This document shows, in pieces, positions 47,979 to 59,799 of a stretch of 64,000 nt of DNA. Position numbers and translations under genes: made by a program. The stretch lies in assembly GCA_025766275.1 (NCBI GenBank), contig JAFKAC010000031.1, forward strand, positions 496,001-560,000, given 5' to 3'. The DNA comes from Lactarius indigo (Eukaryota > Basidiomycota > Agaricomycetes > Russulales > Russulaceae). Position 1 is the first letter of the stretch. The number at the start of each line of letters is the position of its first letter. The notes under the pieces were generated by a model that saw only the letters and a program-made list of their open reading frames with translations, had not been told where the DNA came from and ran no database searches.

Positions 47979-47992
47979 TTTTATTTGCTGAT
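47979..47992 (-). repeat. Right terminal inverted repeat
   Basis: TTTTATTTGCTGAT, the exact reverse complement of the left repeat at 34518-34531. Confidence 0.7.
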
Positions 47993-48609
47993 GCTGAAAT
48001 TATTTTGCTCCACTTGGGATCAAGCTCAAAATCATGGAAGTCTGTTGACATAGACAGATATACAGTATGCCTAGGCCAGGGGAAGGCGTGCCTCCTTTAC
48101 ATTCCGGAAAGAGAATGCCATTGAAAAAGCTCTAAAGAAAAAAGTGGACGATGAACTGTGCTTGGAATGTAAGACCACAGCGCGGTTGTGGTTGGCCCGT
48201 GCGTAAGACGAGACTCGTGCGCAACTGGGCATGCAGGCACGCGTGAGTTTAGTATCCCCATACGAGACGTAGCGCTAATGAGCCTGTCAAGGGATGCAGA
48301 CACGATAGAAGGTACTGTATCATCAGTCTCGTACCCGCCGCTTGCTCCACTCCTTGCACACCTTGTGCTTCAATGGGCTCTGACAACGGCTGGATTCGAA
48401 ACTACTGTATCATGAAGAACGTACAGTTTCACTGGCATCCGAAAGATCCTTCGCTACCAAGATCCTTACTTTCTAGATCGGCTAGTCACGAGTTCGTTGA
48501 TTGGGGCCTTACAATCAAGCGCGGCGCGGTGCTTCTCCGAAGCCCCGGACTCGGATACCGGGGCCTAAGACCATCGACTCTCCTCCGTCGCCTCATTCTA
48601 TGGGTCAAC
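47993..48609. other. Intergenic, right flank of the mobile element
   Basis: No supported gene. The part at 48170-48230 resembles 29970-30030, upstream of zinc-finger copy 2. Confidence 0.45.
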
Positions 48610-50110
48610 GCACCAAGTTTCCGATATAGTATGAAACACGTTCACCATAAACACCGGCTGTCTACTTTTACGCTACTCACGTAAATACCACAAAGTATTT
48701 TTTTCTCCCTTTTGCAAATGCCCTTATGCGTTTAGAGACCACCCGGTACCATGTTGTCCGCCTCCTTCAAGGACAGGCAAGATATATATCAGCTAGGTGC
48801 TTATAAGTCCTAGGTGCCCAGCGGGTTCCCTCCGCCGTCTTCACAACCGCCACCACAAAAGCAACACCCCGCCATCTCTCCCATGGAAACCGGCCCCTCT
48901 AACTTCAGCCAGGGTGGAGGCCCTCCTTCCCACCCTCGCCAATATGTCGACAAATTGGTGTGAGTCAAGTTTCCTCGGAGTTACGCGTGCGTCCACAACT
49001 TGTTGAGGTGTAAACTTACAGTTTGATAACGACAAGTACGTTATAGTCCTTCTTGAGCGCAAATAACCAAATAACCTGCGCACACCCATAGTGGTTCCTA
49101 CACAGGTTGGTGACTCCAAGAGTCCCGGGCCTGCGCACGCCAACGACCATCAGGGCCGCCCTCAGGCCAAATAGATTACCACCTCAGCTACGGTCGTCGT
49201 TCCCTTCGAAGGCCGTGCAGTTCCAACCAAGGTCACCCTAAGTCTCGTGCTGTTGCACCTTGGGATGGACCAGGTGAGACTACGACCCCTTGTGTACCCC
49301 ACTATCTTCCTTATTGATATGGCACACACAACATCCACCCTCCCCCCACTCATCACCACCACCGCCCTTGGAACAGGGTGGAAAACCTGGTCCGTTAACT
49401 CTCTCGCAACCATCAGAGCCACCTCACCTCTTGGTGGGACATCCTCTGACCAGGAATGACACCACGGTAGACCCTCGTCACTTGGAAGACGCACCGATTC
49501 CGGGTGGCTTCTCGATCGTCCTTCGAAACTCGACTCCACGGTTGCAGGTACGCTATGACCCTGGACACGGCGGTCCCATCCAAGCACCGATACCAGAAGG
49601 TCTCCCAGCAACAGTCACCGCCTCGCCCGGCATGACAACAAATCCGCCGTCACCCAGTCAAGCTCTCGGGGCATACCACATCTCTGGTCACCCCACCTCA
49701 TCATCTCTTGTAAACAGTGGTATCATTCCCCCTGCCCGCACGGCCTGTCAAAAAGGAGGGAATGGGAAATCTACTTATCTACAACTTCGTCAAAGTTATC
49801 GGGACACCCCAACGTCTTCTAATACCACTGGGCCGATTCGAGGCGTGGGGGTAGACCAACACCTGAGCCGCCACCAGTGTACCAGGTGTGACGCTAGCTA
49901 CGTCCGGCTTTCGGTCTCAACCGCCACTACGAGGACAAGCACACAGCCTGGATAGCCTGTCGTCATTGCAACTCCGAATTTTTCTTGGGACGCATGCATA
50001 AATTTACAGAACACCTCCAGACGTGTCCTGGTGTTTAGTAGCTGCACCATGCGGACATTCTCACAACCGAGTTCCTCTCTACCCCGCCTACTTTCTGCCA
50101 TCTCTATATA
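48610..50110 (+). repeat. Segmental repeat, copy 3 (zinc-finger pseudogene plus flanks)
   Basis: Upstream landmarks CACCAAGTTTCCGATATA (48610) and ACGCTACTCACGTAA (48668) match the regions before copies 1 and 2. Downstream similarity continues a short way past 50038. Confidence 0.5.
48883..50038 (+). pseudogene. C2H2 zinc-finger family member 3, pseudogene
   Basis: Aligned with the intact copies at 24363 and 31122, this copy has at least four defects. There is an in-frame TGA in exon 1 (near 48960). A one-base shift in exon 2 follows CAHP (near 49088-49091), and a TAG stands where the others have GGG (near 49171). The 3' splice site before the last exon is lost (the ATAG of the others reads ACAAC near 49331). 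A missing base in the first finger turns RLSGLNRHY into RLSVSTATT (near 49915). The last exon otherwise keeps the family pattern (PHLLVGHPLTRNDTTVDPRH, HQCTRCDASYVRLS, and in the shifted frame CRHCNSEFFLGR and FTEHLQTCPGV). Multiple independent defects make decay, not sequencing error, the best reading. Confidence 0.85.
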
Positions 50111-51561
50111 ATACCACCTCTACAAAAAACACTTGAACGTATTATAGCTAACTTCATTTTGTACAAATTATTCCGGTTTGTTGAAATGGAAAATCTGACC
50201 TTGCGGATAATCTTTCTTGCCCAATTGTCGTAAGGTCCTTTACCCTAAGTTCGGACAGCACCCCGTCGTCAGACCTTGCGTCAGACAACTCGAATTTCTC
50301 GCTCGCACCTTGTCTAGTGGGTAAAAAATCAGGCACGACTACCTAGTACCATTTATTTACACACTGCAAGTGTTTTTAAGGAAGTTGTGCTGACGTCGCA
50401 AAGAATGAAAATTACTACTAGTAACTTCAAGAGTAACTTTGTGTCCGACTTGCCGACTGATTCGTGGTCGGGTTTGATTGAGTAAGCTACAGTATGCCTG
50501 CCAAAAGTGGCCACGAAAGTGGCGTCGATTCCAGCCCAGTGGTGTGTCCCGCTGAATGACATGCTAGCTCTGAGTCGAGCTACAAGACGAGCGACAGACA
50601 ATGCGTATTCAAGAAACAATTGAAATGGTTTACTCGGGAGTGCGCCCCTCATTTAGGATTACAAAAAGCACAAGGGAAGTAAGCCAAGGCATCGACAATG
50701 GAGACGAACTCGGCTTGCGTAGTTGCGTTCACCCCTGTTCCGCACTCGTACGCGTCCTTAGCGACTCAAGAATGATGTATGACCGATCCCTACGTTCAAT
50801 TATTCGAAGTTTTACGCCACGCGGAGGCGTGCGCGATCCGTTGTGCCCCTGATCACCATACAGCCTGAGTGGCTCACCGGAGTGGCTTACCGTTCGTATC
50901 ATCCAGAGCGCCACACCGGTGCACGGTCCTAGATATCAAGGCACATCATGATTTTCCTACCAGACGAACGTTTTTTTTTTTTTTTTTTACGAAGTTTCGC
51001 ACTGCGCAGAGACCCGCGCGGCTGGTTACGATGCTTCACTCTATCACTTTTTATTTTAGATCCATCACTATCACTTCGAGACAGACCTGGGTTGTTTGGG
51101 CAGGGGCCCTCAGTGTAGTGACCCACAGGTTTGTCATCGCGCTGCTAAAACCTACCCTGCCCAATCGCCACCACGTCCATCAGTATCCACTGGGCGACAT
51201 CAGCCGCTCTCATTTTGTGGCCCTACTGTAGTCTTACAGACCCACCCAAGCACTCCCCGTGCACCCCAATATGGGGTTCAACACTACCTATCAATCATAC
51301 AATGCCATCTAAAAGATACTTAACATTTAGATAGGGTCGTATGATCCAGTAGTCCATCGTGCATTGACGCTGCACATACCACTCTGGCAATCGAGCGTGG
51401 CTGATTTGGCTTGGGGTCAAGCAGAGTTTTAATAGGGTGCTGTCCGAAATTACAGTAGGGTAAGAGTCAGTATTCCGATTGATTGATATAGACAATCTTT
51501 CCTTCCTAAGTAGGTTATGTTGTAAGGTAATAAATATATGGAGAAGTACAGGTCACTCTAA
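50111..51561. other. Intergenic; no supported gene
   Basis: A poly(T) run of about 18 lies at 50971-50988. Short open frames on both strands show no family resemblance. Confidence 0.5.
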
Positions 51562-53741
51562 TCAGATACAAAACGACCAAATCCTCACATCTCCATCATC
51601 GCTTCCTGATATAATTTTATCCTCGCCCAGAGCGAGGCAGGTCACAGCACCAGTGTGACCGACGAGCGTCGACACGCATCGCCCATCGTCGCGACTCCAT
51701 ATCTAACATCACATGACAACGTCCAATGAGGAAGAATAACAACGGGATGAGTAAAGCTTACTTTGATGGTTCGGTCGTGACTACCGCTGACGAGTCGCAT
51801 CTTGTTACAAGTGACCGCCCACACGCCTTCAATATGCCCAAAGAGGGTGCGCACCACCTTGCACGCGTCGATGTCCCATAGTTTGACTGTGTTGTCCAAG
51901 CTGCCCGAAACGAGAAACAGTTGCGGTTGCTTCGCCTCGCGGGGTGGTGTCTGCGTCCCGGCAGCGGTCAGAGCACTGGTGGTCGCCTCGGCCAGGCGGG
52001 TCGAGTCATCGCTGGGGCGATCCGGTGTAACTTCCCCCGCACCGTGACCCAAGTTGAGCAACTTGAGGCATTGCACCTGACCCATGTGTCCGGAAAACTG
52101 GCGGACGCATGTGCGCAGCGAGAGGTCCCAGAGCCGCACGGTACAGTCGTCTGAGGCGGAAAACAACATCTTTCCTGGTGTGATATGTTGTTGCAATGAG
52201 ACATCGGGCGGGGGCGATGTCGCGTCCGAGGGGGAGTCCCAGAGGAGGACGGCATTGACCCAGTCTCGGTGACCACGTAGAGTGAAACATTCGCCAGTAC
52301 GAAAGTTCCACACTTTGACGGTGGTATCGACACTCCCGCTGGCAAGTACGGTGGAGTCAAAGTTGAGGCAAACGACACCCTCCGTGTGACTCTCGAGTGT
52401 GCGGATACATTCCCCGGTGCGCCAGTTCCAGACCCGCAGCGTGTGATCCATGCTGCCAGTAATGAGCTTAACTTCATCGAACTGGAGGGCACGCAAGACG
52501 CGAGTGTGACCCCGAAGGCAGCGTATTTCCATCCCGGTTTCGAGATTCCATACGCGGGCAGTACGGTCATAAGAACCCGTGATGAGGACAGGAAAGGGAA
52601 TGTGGGGGAGAGTTTCACTATATTGGAGGCACATGATGCCATTGGTGTGACCTTTTAATGTCCGAACCGAGCATCGACCGCGCCGCCAATTACGCTCTAT
52701 CTTCAAGCGCTCACAGTAGACATCTTTCCATGGGCGTGTGAGCGCCGCTTCAACGGGGAGGGGGAGTGTGAGAGGGGAAGGGCAAGTCGGGGGTGGAGAG
52801 GTCGGGGTCATACGTGCCTCTACATCAGTGGACGGAGTAGGTAGCAGCAGGGGGAGCAGGTGACGGGGAGTTGTGGGGGTTACGTAAGGAGAGGGCTCTG
52901 AGTGATGACGTTTCGAGACAGAGGAAGTCGTCGGATCGTCTTGTTTCCGTTTACCTTTTGAGGAAAAACTGCTAGCGCCAGCAGCTGGAGAAGGAGAAGG
53001 AGAAGGGGAAACGGGAACGGCCAGACGCCTTCGTTCAAGAATGGGAAGACCCCAACCGCACTTTTTACATTCAGTTCCGATGTGTTGTTCGCAAATCTCA
53101 CGCCATAGTGAGTCGTCATCTGCCAAGGCCTTCCAATGACGCGATACTTGCGCGGCACGACACAAAGATATGGCGTCAAGATAAGCGAGAACTTTCAAAG
53201 TGACTTCCCGCGGAAAAACGGTAAATGGGTCGATCCGAATAAGATGGCTGAGGGCGTCGGTCAGAAGAGAGAGCTGAGAGAAGCAGCACATGGTTAGGAT
53301 GCCCTGCAGAATAAGTTCTCTGCGGGGGTGTGGTGAGGACGAGAAACTAGCCCATATTGCATTAATGGATTCTCGTTCTTCGAGTGGGAGGTTGTCGAGA
53401 GCCTAGGAGACGGTGGTGATGCTGTGAGCACTAGAGGGGGGCCAGGTCACGACAAGTGATGAAACAATGGGTGGTGACCCTGCATGGAACGTCGGAGAGG
53501 ACGAGGAGAAATGTGATAAGAAAGTAAGGGAACGTACCTGCTGAAGCTTCAAATTGGTACCCTCATCGGCGATCCTCTGGTGTCGGACGCATAACTTACG
53601 GGAATTGGGTTGAGAGAGAACGGAAGGAGGAGAGGGAGAATCAGAAGGCCAACGAGGAAAGGAAATAGGAGGGGGCAAAGAAGGTAACCGGGCAGGTGGG
53701 AGAGTGTCGCATGAGTCCGGGTCTTGGTCGGGGGTGGACAT
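51562..53741 (-). CDS. MET30: MET30/SCON-2-like F-box and WD40 protein (SCF substrate receptor)
   Basis: The start at 53741 (MSTPDQDPDSCDTLPPARLP) leads to KLCVRHQRIADEGTNLKLQQ. After an intron (about 53403-53536) come a conserved region (PLEERESINAIWASF, LILQGILTMCCFSQLSLL) and an F-box (53220-53110: FPREVTLKVLAYLDAISLCR, AAQVSRHWKALADDDSLWR). A Cys pair follows (CKKCGWGLP), then a Ser/Pro linker, then seven WD40 repeats (52660-51580) with GH..WD marks (LKGHTNGIMCLQ, LRGHTRVLRALQF, LESHTEGVVCLNF, LRGHRDWVNAV, FSGHMGQVQCLK, LFGHIEGVWAV, LVGHTGAVTCLAL). This is the layout of MET30/SCON-2, the SCF receptor that controls sulfur-assimilation regulators. The last exon follows an intron at about 51702-51760. 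The frame is clean. It lies 170 bp downstream of GSK3 on the same strand. Confidence 0.88.
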
Positions 53742-53911
53742 TGGTTGGTTGGTGAGACGAGGCGAAGACGGTCAATTGGTTTTCAAAGTTTTAAGGTGAT
53801 ATGGTCACATGATCGGTCTGACTATTAAATGACTTTGACTCGGATATCAAACACAATTCCCCCTCACCCCCAACCGTACCATACATAACACCAACATCCA
53901 CACATGATCAT

Positions 53912-55627
53912 TCAATCAAGCGTAATCTTCAGCTGCTCCAGCGGTATGGGTACAAAGTTGTTGATATCGATCGACCGTGACCGCAGCCCATCTTCGCAGT
54001 GTGGCGGAACAAGCTTGTGGATCAGGTCTGGTCGCACCGAAAGCTCTGCAGATCATTCAGCTTCAACCAAATGGGACGACCGTTCACTGCTTAGCTCACG
54101 AACCTTCTCGCGTAAAGTCAAATAACGGCGGAAACTCCTTGCCGTTCGGCATCTTGGCTCCCTCGGCCCGCAGTTCATCAAAGAACGGGTGCACCATCGC
54201 TTCAACGGCACTCAACCGGACTTCCGGAGTATATTCCAGCAGCTTGGAGACCAGGTCAATTGCCTCTGGCGCCGTGCGTGGCCGGAACACCTGTGAAGAT
54301 GTCAACATCCCGACATACCAAAAATAACAACAGTGCCGGACCTTGGAAAATGGATGGGGTTTAATTTGTGGGAACTTGTGTTCCATGTAGTTCGGGTTCA
54401 TCGTTTTAATCTGCTCACGTGACGGGGTACCCAAAACCTTGATAATCTCCACTAACTGGTCAATCCCGCTTTCGCCTGGAAAAAGTGGTTGACCAAGCAT
54501 CAGCTCAGCCATCACGCAACCAGTCGACCAGATGTCTATGACCAAGGCAATCAATGACAGTTCGAGAGGAAGCGAAAAAGGGATGCACCGATATTTGTCG
54601 TGTAATTTGTTGCCCCAAAAATTAATTCTGGTGCACGATAGTAACGCGAACAGATGTAGCTGACGTTCGGCTCGCCCGCTACCAGGATTTTCGCTGAACC
54701 AAAGTCGCAGAGTTTGAGCACCCCAGTTGCCGGATTTAGAAGTAGGTTCTGAGGCTTGATGTCGCGGTGGCAGATTCCGACCGAGTGGATGTAAGCAAGA
54801 GAGCGGAGGAGCTGATACATATACAATTTGATTTGAAGCATCGGCATCGGTTGCTTGAGCTTGGCATAATGACGGCTTGCACGATATACAGTCTCTGGTA
54901 CATATTCGAGAACTAGGTTGAGGTACACTTCATCTTTCTTTAATATTCGATCACAGTCCCCCAGTAAATTTGAGATTGGTACGACCATAGCAGTGACACG
55001 GAGACACACCTTATCACCATTGGAATAAAAGAAGGCCTTCAAGTCGACTACATTTGGATGGGAAACGAGCCTCATGATTTGCAACTCACGATTCTGCACA
55101 CGGACGAGAACAGTTAATCAGTTGTAACCTTTGTTTTTTTTTGGATCCACACGAGCTAAAAACAAGTGATGGCGAGGTTAAAGTGTCGCTCACCTTGAAT
55201 CGTTTGTCTTGTAAAACCTTCTTGATTGCAATGTCATCTCCGCTCTCAGGCTCAGATACGAGCTTGGCTTGAAATACGACGCCAAAAGAGCCATTGCCGA
55301 TGACTTTGCAGTTTGTGTAAGAAATATCACGAGTGTCGCCAGTCTTGCCATCGGAGGCAACGACTTTGACCACCTTCCGCGGATCGTCGATGGCTGTTGT
55401 GAAGATCACAACATTCCGCAGGAAATAGCGATAGTCCAAGTACGGAGTAGGGCGGAGGGGGATCGACAACGGATTTCGGGGAGTTAGGAGACGGAGTGGC
55501 CAAAAAAGGTATGAGCACCCGATGTGCGAGCGGACGGAAAGAGAAACGGGAATGGGCATCTGTGCGCAAAGGATCCGGAACACGCACGATTTATCTTTAC
55601 ACCGTTGATGGGACCATGTGTAGCCAT
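53912..55627 (-). CDS. GSK3: Glycogen synthase kinase 3 (GSK3), Ser/Thr kinase
   Basis: The start at 55627 gives [13 protein letters not shown], spliced over an intron of about 190 bp to [20 protein letters not shown]. Catalytic marks: [15 protein letters not shown] (Gly-rich loop), [13 protein letters not shown] (VAIK lysine), [15 protein letters not shown] (HRD), [12 protein letters not shown] (DFG), [17 protein letters not shown] (activation loop with the GSK3 Tyr), [20 protein letters not shown], and [20 protein letters not shown]. The last exon is [16 protein letters not shown], ending ITLD at 53912. About six introns, all in phase. GSK3 acts in glycogen metabolism, cell-wall and stress signalling. 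The frame is intact. Length (about 390 residues) is normal for fungal GSK3. Confidence 0.96.
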
Positions 55628-56089
55628 TATGGACTTGAGGAAGCCGTGAGGACGAGGTGGAGGGTGGCGGAAGGTGGGGGGGTGAGCTTGTTCGAGTCGG
55701 CCGAGAAGAGGTGGTTGTGATCGATAATGGAAAGAAGTACAGATGGACGGATTGAAATAATCGGGAGAACAAAGAAAATACGAGGCGGCTATCCGTAAGT
55801 CGACCGGCGTCGATGGGAGGAGACGGTGAGATTGAGCGGAGACAGGCGAAGGGAACAAGTCCTTGTGACCTTCCACAACAGAGCCTTACCACGTGTTTGG
55901 TTTTGATTGCTTCTTTCCCACGCTCGGTCGACCCTGACATATCGAGCAGTCTTATCCCCGCCCTATTATTATGTAATATATATTATTATAAGCTTATAAT
56001 AATCAAATAGCTATCTACCTTTGTTGCAGTTTAGGTTATTCTGAGTGTCATCTCCTGCACGTTATCTCCCCTTCCTTGAGTACCCCTTC
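55628..56089. other. Intergenic, upstream of GSK3
   Basis: Promoter side of GSK3. AT-rich with TATATATTATTATAAGC at about 55977-55993. No gene recognised. Confidence 0.5.
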
Positions 56090-57080
56090 CATACACCTCG
56101 TCCGATTAATGGGTCCAAGGGTGTAAGGGCTCTTTCGCGAAATATCTTTCTTCTCATCCTCGGCAACGGCAGCGCGGAAGGCTTCTGATCTGACGAATGG
56201 AATTATGGAAACACCTCAAGAACCTTAGGGTACTGGGAAGTTGGGACATCGACTTCTAATATACCGGGAGTAAACTGACGCTCGTTTGGATCGCCGATGA
56301 AACCCGTAAGATAATCCGCCGTGCTTTCCAAGTGCTCTGACGAGGACGTGAGCGGGACCCGAGTTGTTCAAAGCACATAGTACGTTCTTGATCGAGTACC
56401 ATTATCTTGTCAGTCGTAATAGCTTAGGAGCGCCGTCGGCCCGCGAAAGAATGATTGGGCGTCCTTCTTACGACTAGGGCCACATAATTCTGAGAGAGCA
56501 CACAAAATCAAGAGCGGCAGATGCGCCCAGACCACGAGAAGAATTGTCCCACCATTGAACGCGGGGGCGAGTTGTTATCACTTCTGCGATACTAACGCGC
56601 TTGTGTTCGCCACCGGAGACACCGCGGACAAAGCCGTCACCGAACAAAGTAATTCTTCCTGTGAACGATGTTCAATATCCTAAGGAGCACATTTCTAGTA
56701 GGCGCCTCCGATGTCCAGGCGTCTTGGTGGAAAGGGCGGAATTGAGCGTCTGGCCAACAGTAAGGGTAGGAATATGGGTGTCGCCTGTTGTTAGCGAAGG
56801 GCGTTGGTGGATCCACGATGCATCGCGGCCGTAACACACCCTCGGCACTGTACACAAGTTTGCCTTGGCCATTCCCTGAGCATCGATGTCGGCATAATGC
56901 TATCATCACCGACATGGTAGAAGCCTCCTCGTTCGTTTGCAATAGCCTTCAAAAATGTCGTACAGGTGAAACCCGGTGTTCCGAGGATAACACACATTTT
57001 CCGGGCTTCAATAGGGAGCACCCTCATTTACGGAGTTAGCAACACATTTCTGAAAATTAATTGTGACGTGCTTGTGAAGA
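56090..57080 (-). pseudogene. PDR-type ABC transporter remnant (first nucleotide-binding domain)
   Basis: Pieces of a pleiotropic drug resistance ABC transporter occur in order but in different frames on the minus strand. The Walker A region is ARKMCVILGTPGFTCTTFLK (about 57005-56945), followed by AIANERGGFYHV. Then comes DTHIPTLTVGQTLNSALST with KTPG (about 56790-56715), then RMLNIVHRKNYFV (about 56690-56645). Further downstream a degraded linker (DYLTGFIGDPNERQFTPG, about 56320-56260) matches the region after NBD1. Several stops and shifts separate the pieces, and no membrane domain follows. I read it as a decayed gene or fragment. Confidence 0.7.
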
Positions 57081-57755
57081 ATTGTCGAACTGACGGCATT
57101 GTTCTTGACGTTGTTGGCCCCAGATCAAAGAAGCTAGCTAGGAAAGCACGCAATTTGAAGAACTACGGGAGCCAGAGCCAGAATTGCCGTGCTTCCTCTA
57201 TAGGAGAACAGACGAATGAGTACGATCTTGGGTCTCGTGTTCGAGTCACTGTCAGACCCAAAGAAAAATATCCGTTTCCGATGCGTAAGTGACATGACTC
57301 ACGGTCATGTGGGGTAATAACAACCGACATACCTTGGAACTCAAACCACACGGTACGTCCACACAAAAATCCTCCCAAGCGACAGTTTGTTTTATTCCGG
57401 CTCTTCGGCCTACCTCGTTCGATGAGGTGAGATATTCGCGGGGGTCGATGGAGCCTTCTTGAGGTCGTTATTACCCTTTTTGCTATCATATAGAAGATAT
57501 CAAACAGAAAGACAGAATACGCCGTCTTCGCACTTAATGTCGAGCTTAAAGTGGTCGATGATCGAGTGGCCAAGTGGCCGTGACTCATTTTCCGCATTCC
57601 ATCACTCCTTATCGGTCCCAGCCAAAACCTCGTCTCCGATCTGGGTACCAGTGGGTGCGACTACAGTAAGGACTCTTTTGAAAGTAAGTACTTAAATCAA
57701 GATCACATAATCATATCGAAGATCTTCTTTCCTACAGTAGTACGGCACGGATCAC
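57081..57755. other. Intergenic, upstream of the ABC remnant
   Basis: A minus-strand open frame at 57163-57597 has no recognisable domain. It may be the decayed N-terminal part of the ABC transporter, but I see no family motif. Confidence 0.4.
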
Positions 57756-59799
57756 CTATTCATTCAAATGAAGGGGCCGTGAACGCCCAGAACTGACAGA
57801 CTGCAGACGCCGCTGCCTTAGCGCGTGCCGTGCCGCCTCCTCCTTCTCTGACAGCCGCGCCCAGCGGGCCACCAGGGCGCCACCTGACGAGCGCGACATA
57901 TCTGACCCAACAGACGTCGCGGACGAAGCAGAAGACGACGAGCCACGCACGAGCCGACGCACGCGGCGCGACCCGTGCTGCCCTTTCGTCGACTTGCTGC
58001 GCGCGGCGTTCGTGCGTGGTACCTGCGGCAGTGGAGGGAGATGCGGCGGGCGTGGCGGCACGAGAGACCCGCGGAGAGGTGGGGAACGCCTCACTGGGCA
58101 GAGGCTAGTCGGCATTGGCGGTAGAGATCGGCCCGTGCTTCTGGGGTCACTGGTGGCGATGCCATGTAGCGACGGAGCGACGCGCGCGGCATTTGGAACC
58201 CCGCCGAGGATATGTACGATGCCCGCTCCTTCGCGCGTCTCTTCGAGCGTCCATGGCTTCGAAGCCACCGACGTTGTAGATGCCGCGCGCGCGACTTCCG
58301 CCTTGGGATCCACCATGTCGTAGGTGCTCAAACCGGGATTGGCGACAGGAGCCAGCGTCGTGGATGTGAATATACCCAAGGTGTTCGCGATATTATTTCT
58401 CAGCGAGTCGCGCCAGGCTTCAATCGTCCCTGGGATTGTATCCGGAGACACGACGGGCTTCGCAGAGGAACGCTCTAGGCGTTCCTTCCACCTATTACCG
58501 CTCAGCGGAGTTATCAGGTTCAGTGGACGTGGCGGAGGGAGTGGCGGAGGGCGGTTTGGCTCAGGCTGGAACGGAGATTGTGTAAGTATCCAAGGCACGT
58601 CAAGCCCGGATCCATTGAGGCTCAAGTACCGCGGCTTAGACATCAGGCTGGACTCGCGCGGCGTGCCGACGTCATCAAGCGCTGTCGGCGGTCGACTAGA
58701 TTCGTCTCCAGAAGTATGTATGTCGCCAGCGACAAGGTTGGCGACGCGCAACGAGCCAATGTCTTGCATGAGCCCAGGAACGCTCGTATCGGAATGACGG
58801 AGTTTCAGTGGTAGCGGGCGAACTGTCGGGTATGGTCCGCGCGTGAATGGACTGAAGGCTGCCGGCGCCGGAAGGTGTAGGTCATGGCTAGCTGCTCTAT
58901 ACGATGACAGAAGATTGCTCGTGCTGCGTCCCAGCTCACCGACGTCATGGTCGGCCGATTGCTGCCATAAAGATGTAGAATCTCCAGAAGATGAAATGGC
59001 ATCTTCGGGGAATTTGTAACTTTCCGCTCGTCCCCATCTCCAACCCGACTCCCAGGGACGTCTGCGCGCCCGCGAGCGCATGCGGAGCCACCAGGCAAAC
59101 AAAGTGATGATTGTTGCAGTTCCGGAGATGCTGAGCAACGCGATCCAAGCCCAAAATGAGGCGCCATGCCCGCTGTCGGATCTGATCGCCGGGGCTGGTA
59201 CGACAGCCGATACGGATGGCAGTATGGAAGACATCGCGCTAGAGGACAGTGAGGTCGTCGTTGATGTTGTTAGGATGGAGCTGGTTAGAGATGACCAAGC
59301 ACTGTCCGTCAGAGACTCGGAGGTGGTCGACTGCGACAACTGTTAAACTCGATGAGTGGAGAATATGTTCGTACTTACAGAAATACCCACCGATGGCTAT
59401 TTCCAGGTCAGCTCGCTGCTTCACGAGGACGAAGGATAAGAGGCGTACTTGCACTGAAGTAGAAATAGGTGCCAGAACAGACAAGGATGAAGCCGGCACC
59501 GCCGAAGAACCCGCCGACATGCCCGGGGGTGTAGTAGAATATGAGGGCGAAGACGCTACGACGGCACTCTGAGGGCTTGCGGGTGCAGAGAAAGGAGGTG
59601 TGCTGGGAGCACTCTGAGATATTGGCGGAGACCTATCGTGAGCTTGCCCTGGTATGGCCTGGGGCACCTGACCGTTCCCGACGGCCTCGTAACCTGGACC
59701 TAGAACAAGAGTACCACTTCCGCTAGAAGATTCGACGCCTAGAGGCACAACTGATGCTACGTCGTGCGGTTCATCACCCTCGCGAGGGAACATGAGCAT
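57756..59799 (-). CDS. Single-pass membrane protein with Ser/Thr-rich ectodomain, unknown function
   Basis: Two exons (59799 to about 59450, then about 59342 to 57756) give about 640 residues. The first 175 residues are Ser/Thr/Pro-rich (SQSAPSTPPFSAPASPQS, then SILTTSTTTSLSSSAMSS). One strong transmembrane helix follows (FWAWIALLSISGTATIITLF, about 59135-59070), then a basic stop-transfer motif (RMRSRARRR). The long cytoplasmic part is disordered, with PPPLPPPRP near 58540 and WKERLERSS near 58475. The layout resembles fungal cell-surface sensor or mucin-like proteins. However, no signal peptide is visible at the chosen ATG; a hydrophobic stretch lies just upstream in another frame, so the true start may differ. 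No known catalytic domain. Confidence 0.65.

Larger units (their letters stand above)
34518..47992. mobile_element. Large Plavaka-type DNA transposon candidate with cargo genes (about 13.5 kb)
   Basis: The ends are perfect 14-bp inverted repeats, ATCAGCAAATAAAA at 34518-34531 and its complement at 47979-47992. About 600 bp of AT-rich DNA with repeated TTGTATGCGC-like motifs lies inside each end, the subterminal layout of CACTA-like elements. Inside are a Plavaka-family transposase (43261-47400, +), a DUF6698 gene (35152-36996, -), an SPT5-like gene (37140-40434, -), a REB1/TTF1-like Myb gene (41152-42465, +) and an unknown gene (42524-43101, -). If the outer AT is counted as a target duplication, the element is CAGCAAATAAAA-bounded with a 2-bp TSD; I found no longer TSD. 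A solo LTR and a MITE-like insertion are nested within. That the cargo belongs to the element is inference from the boundaries. Confidence 0.7.
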
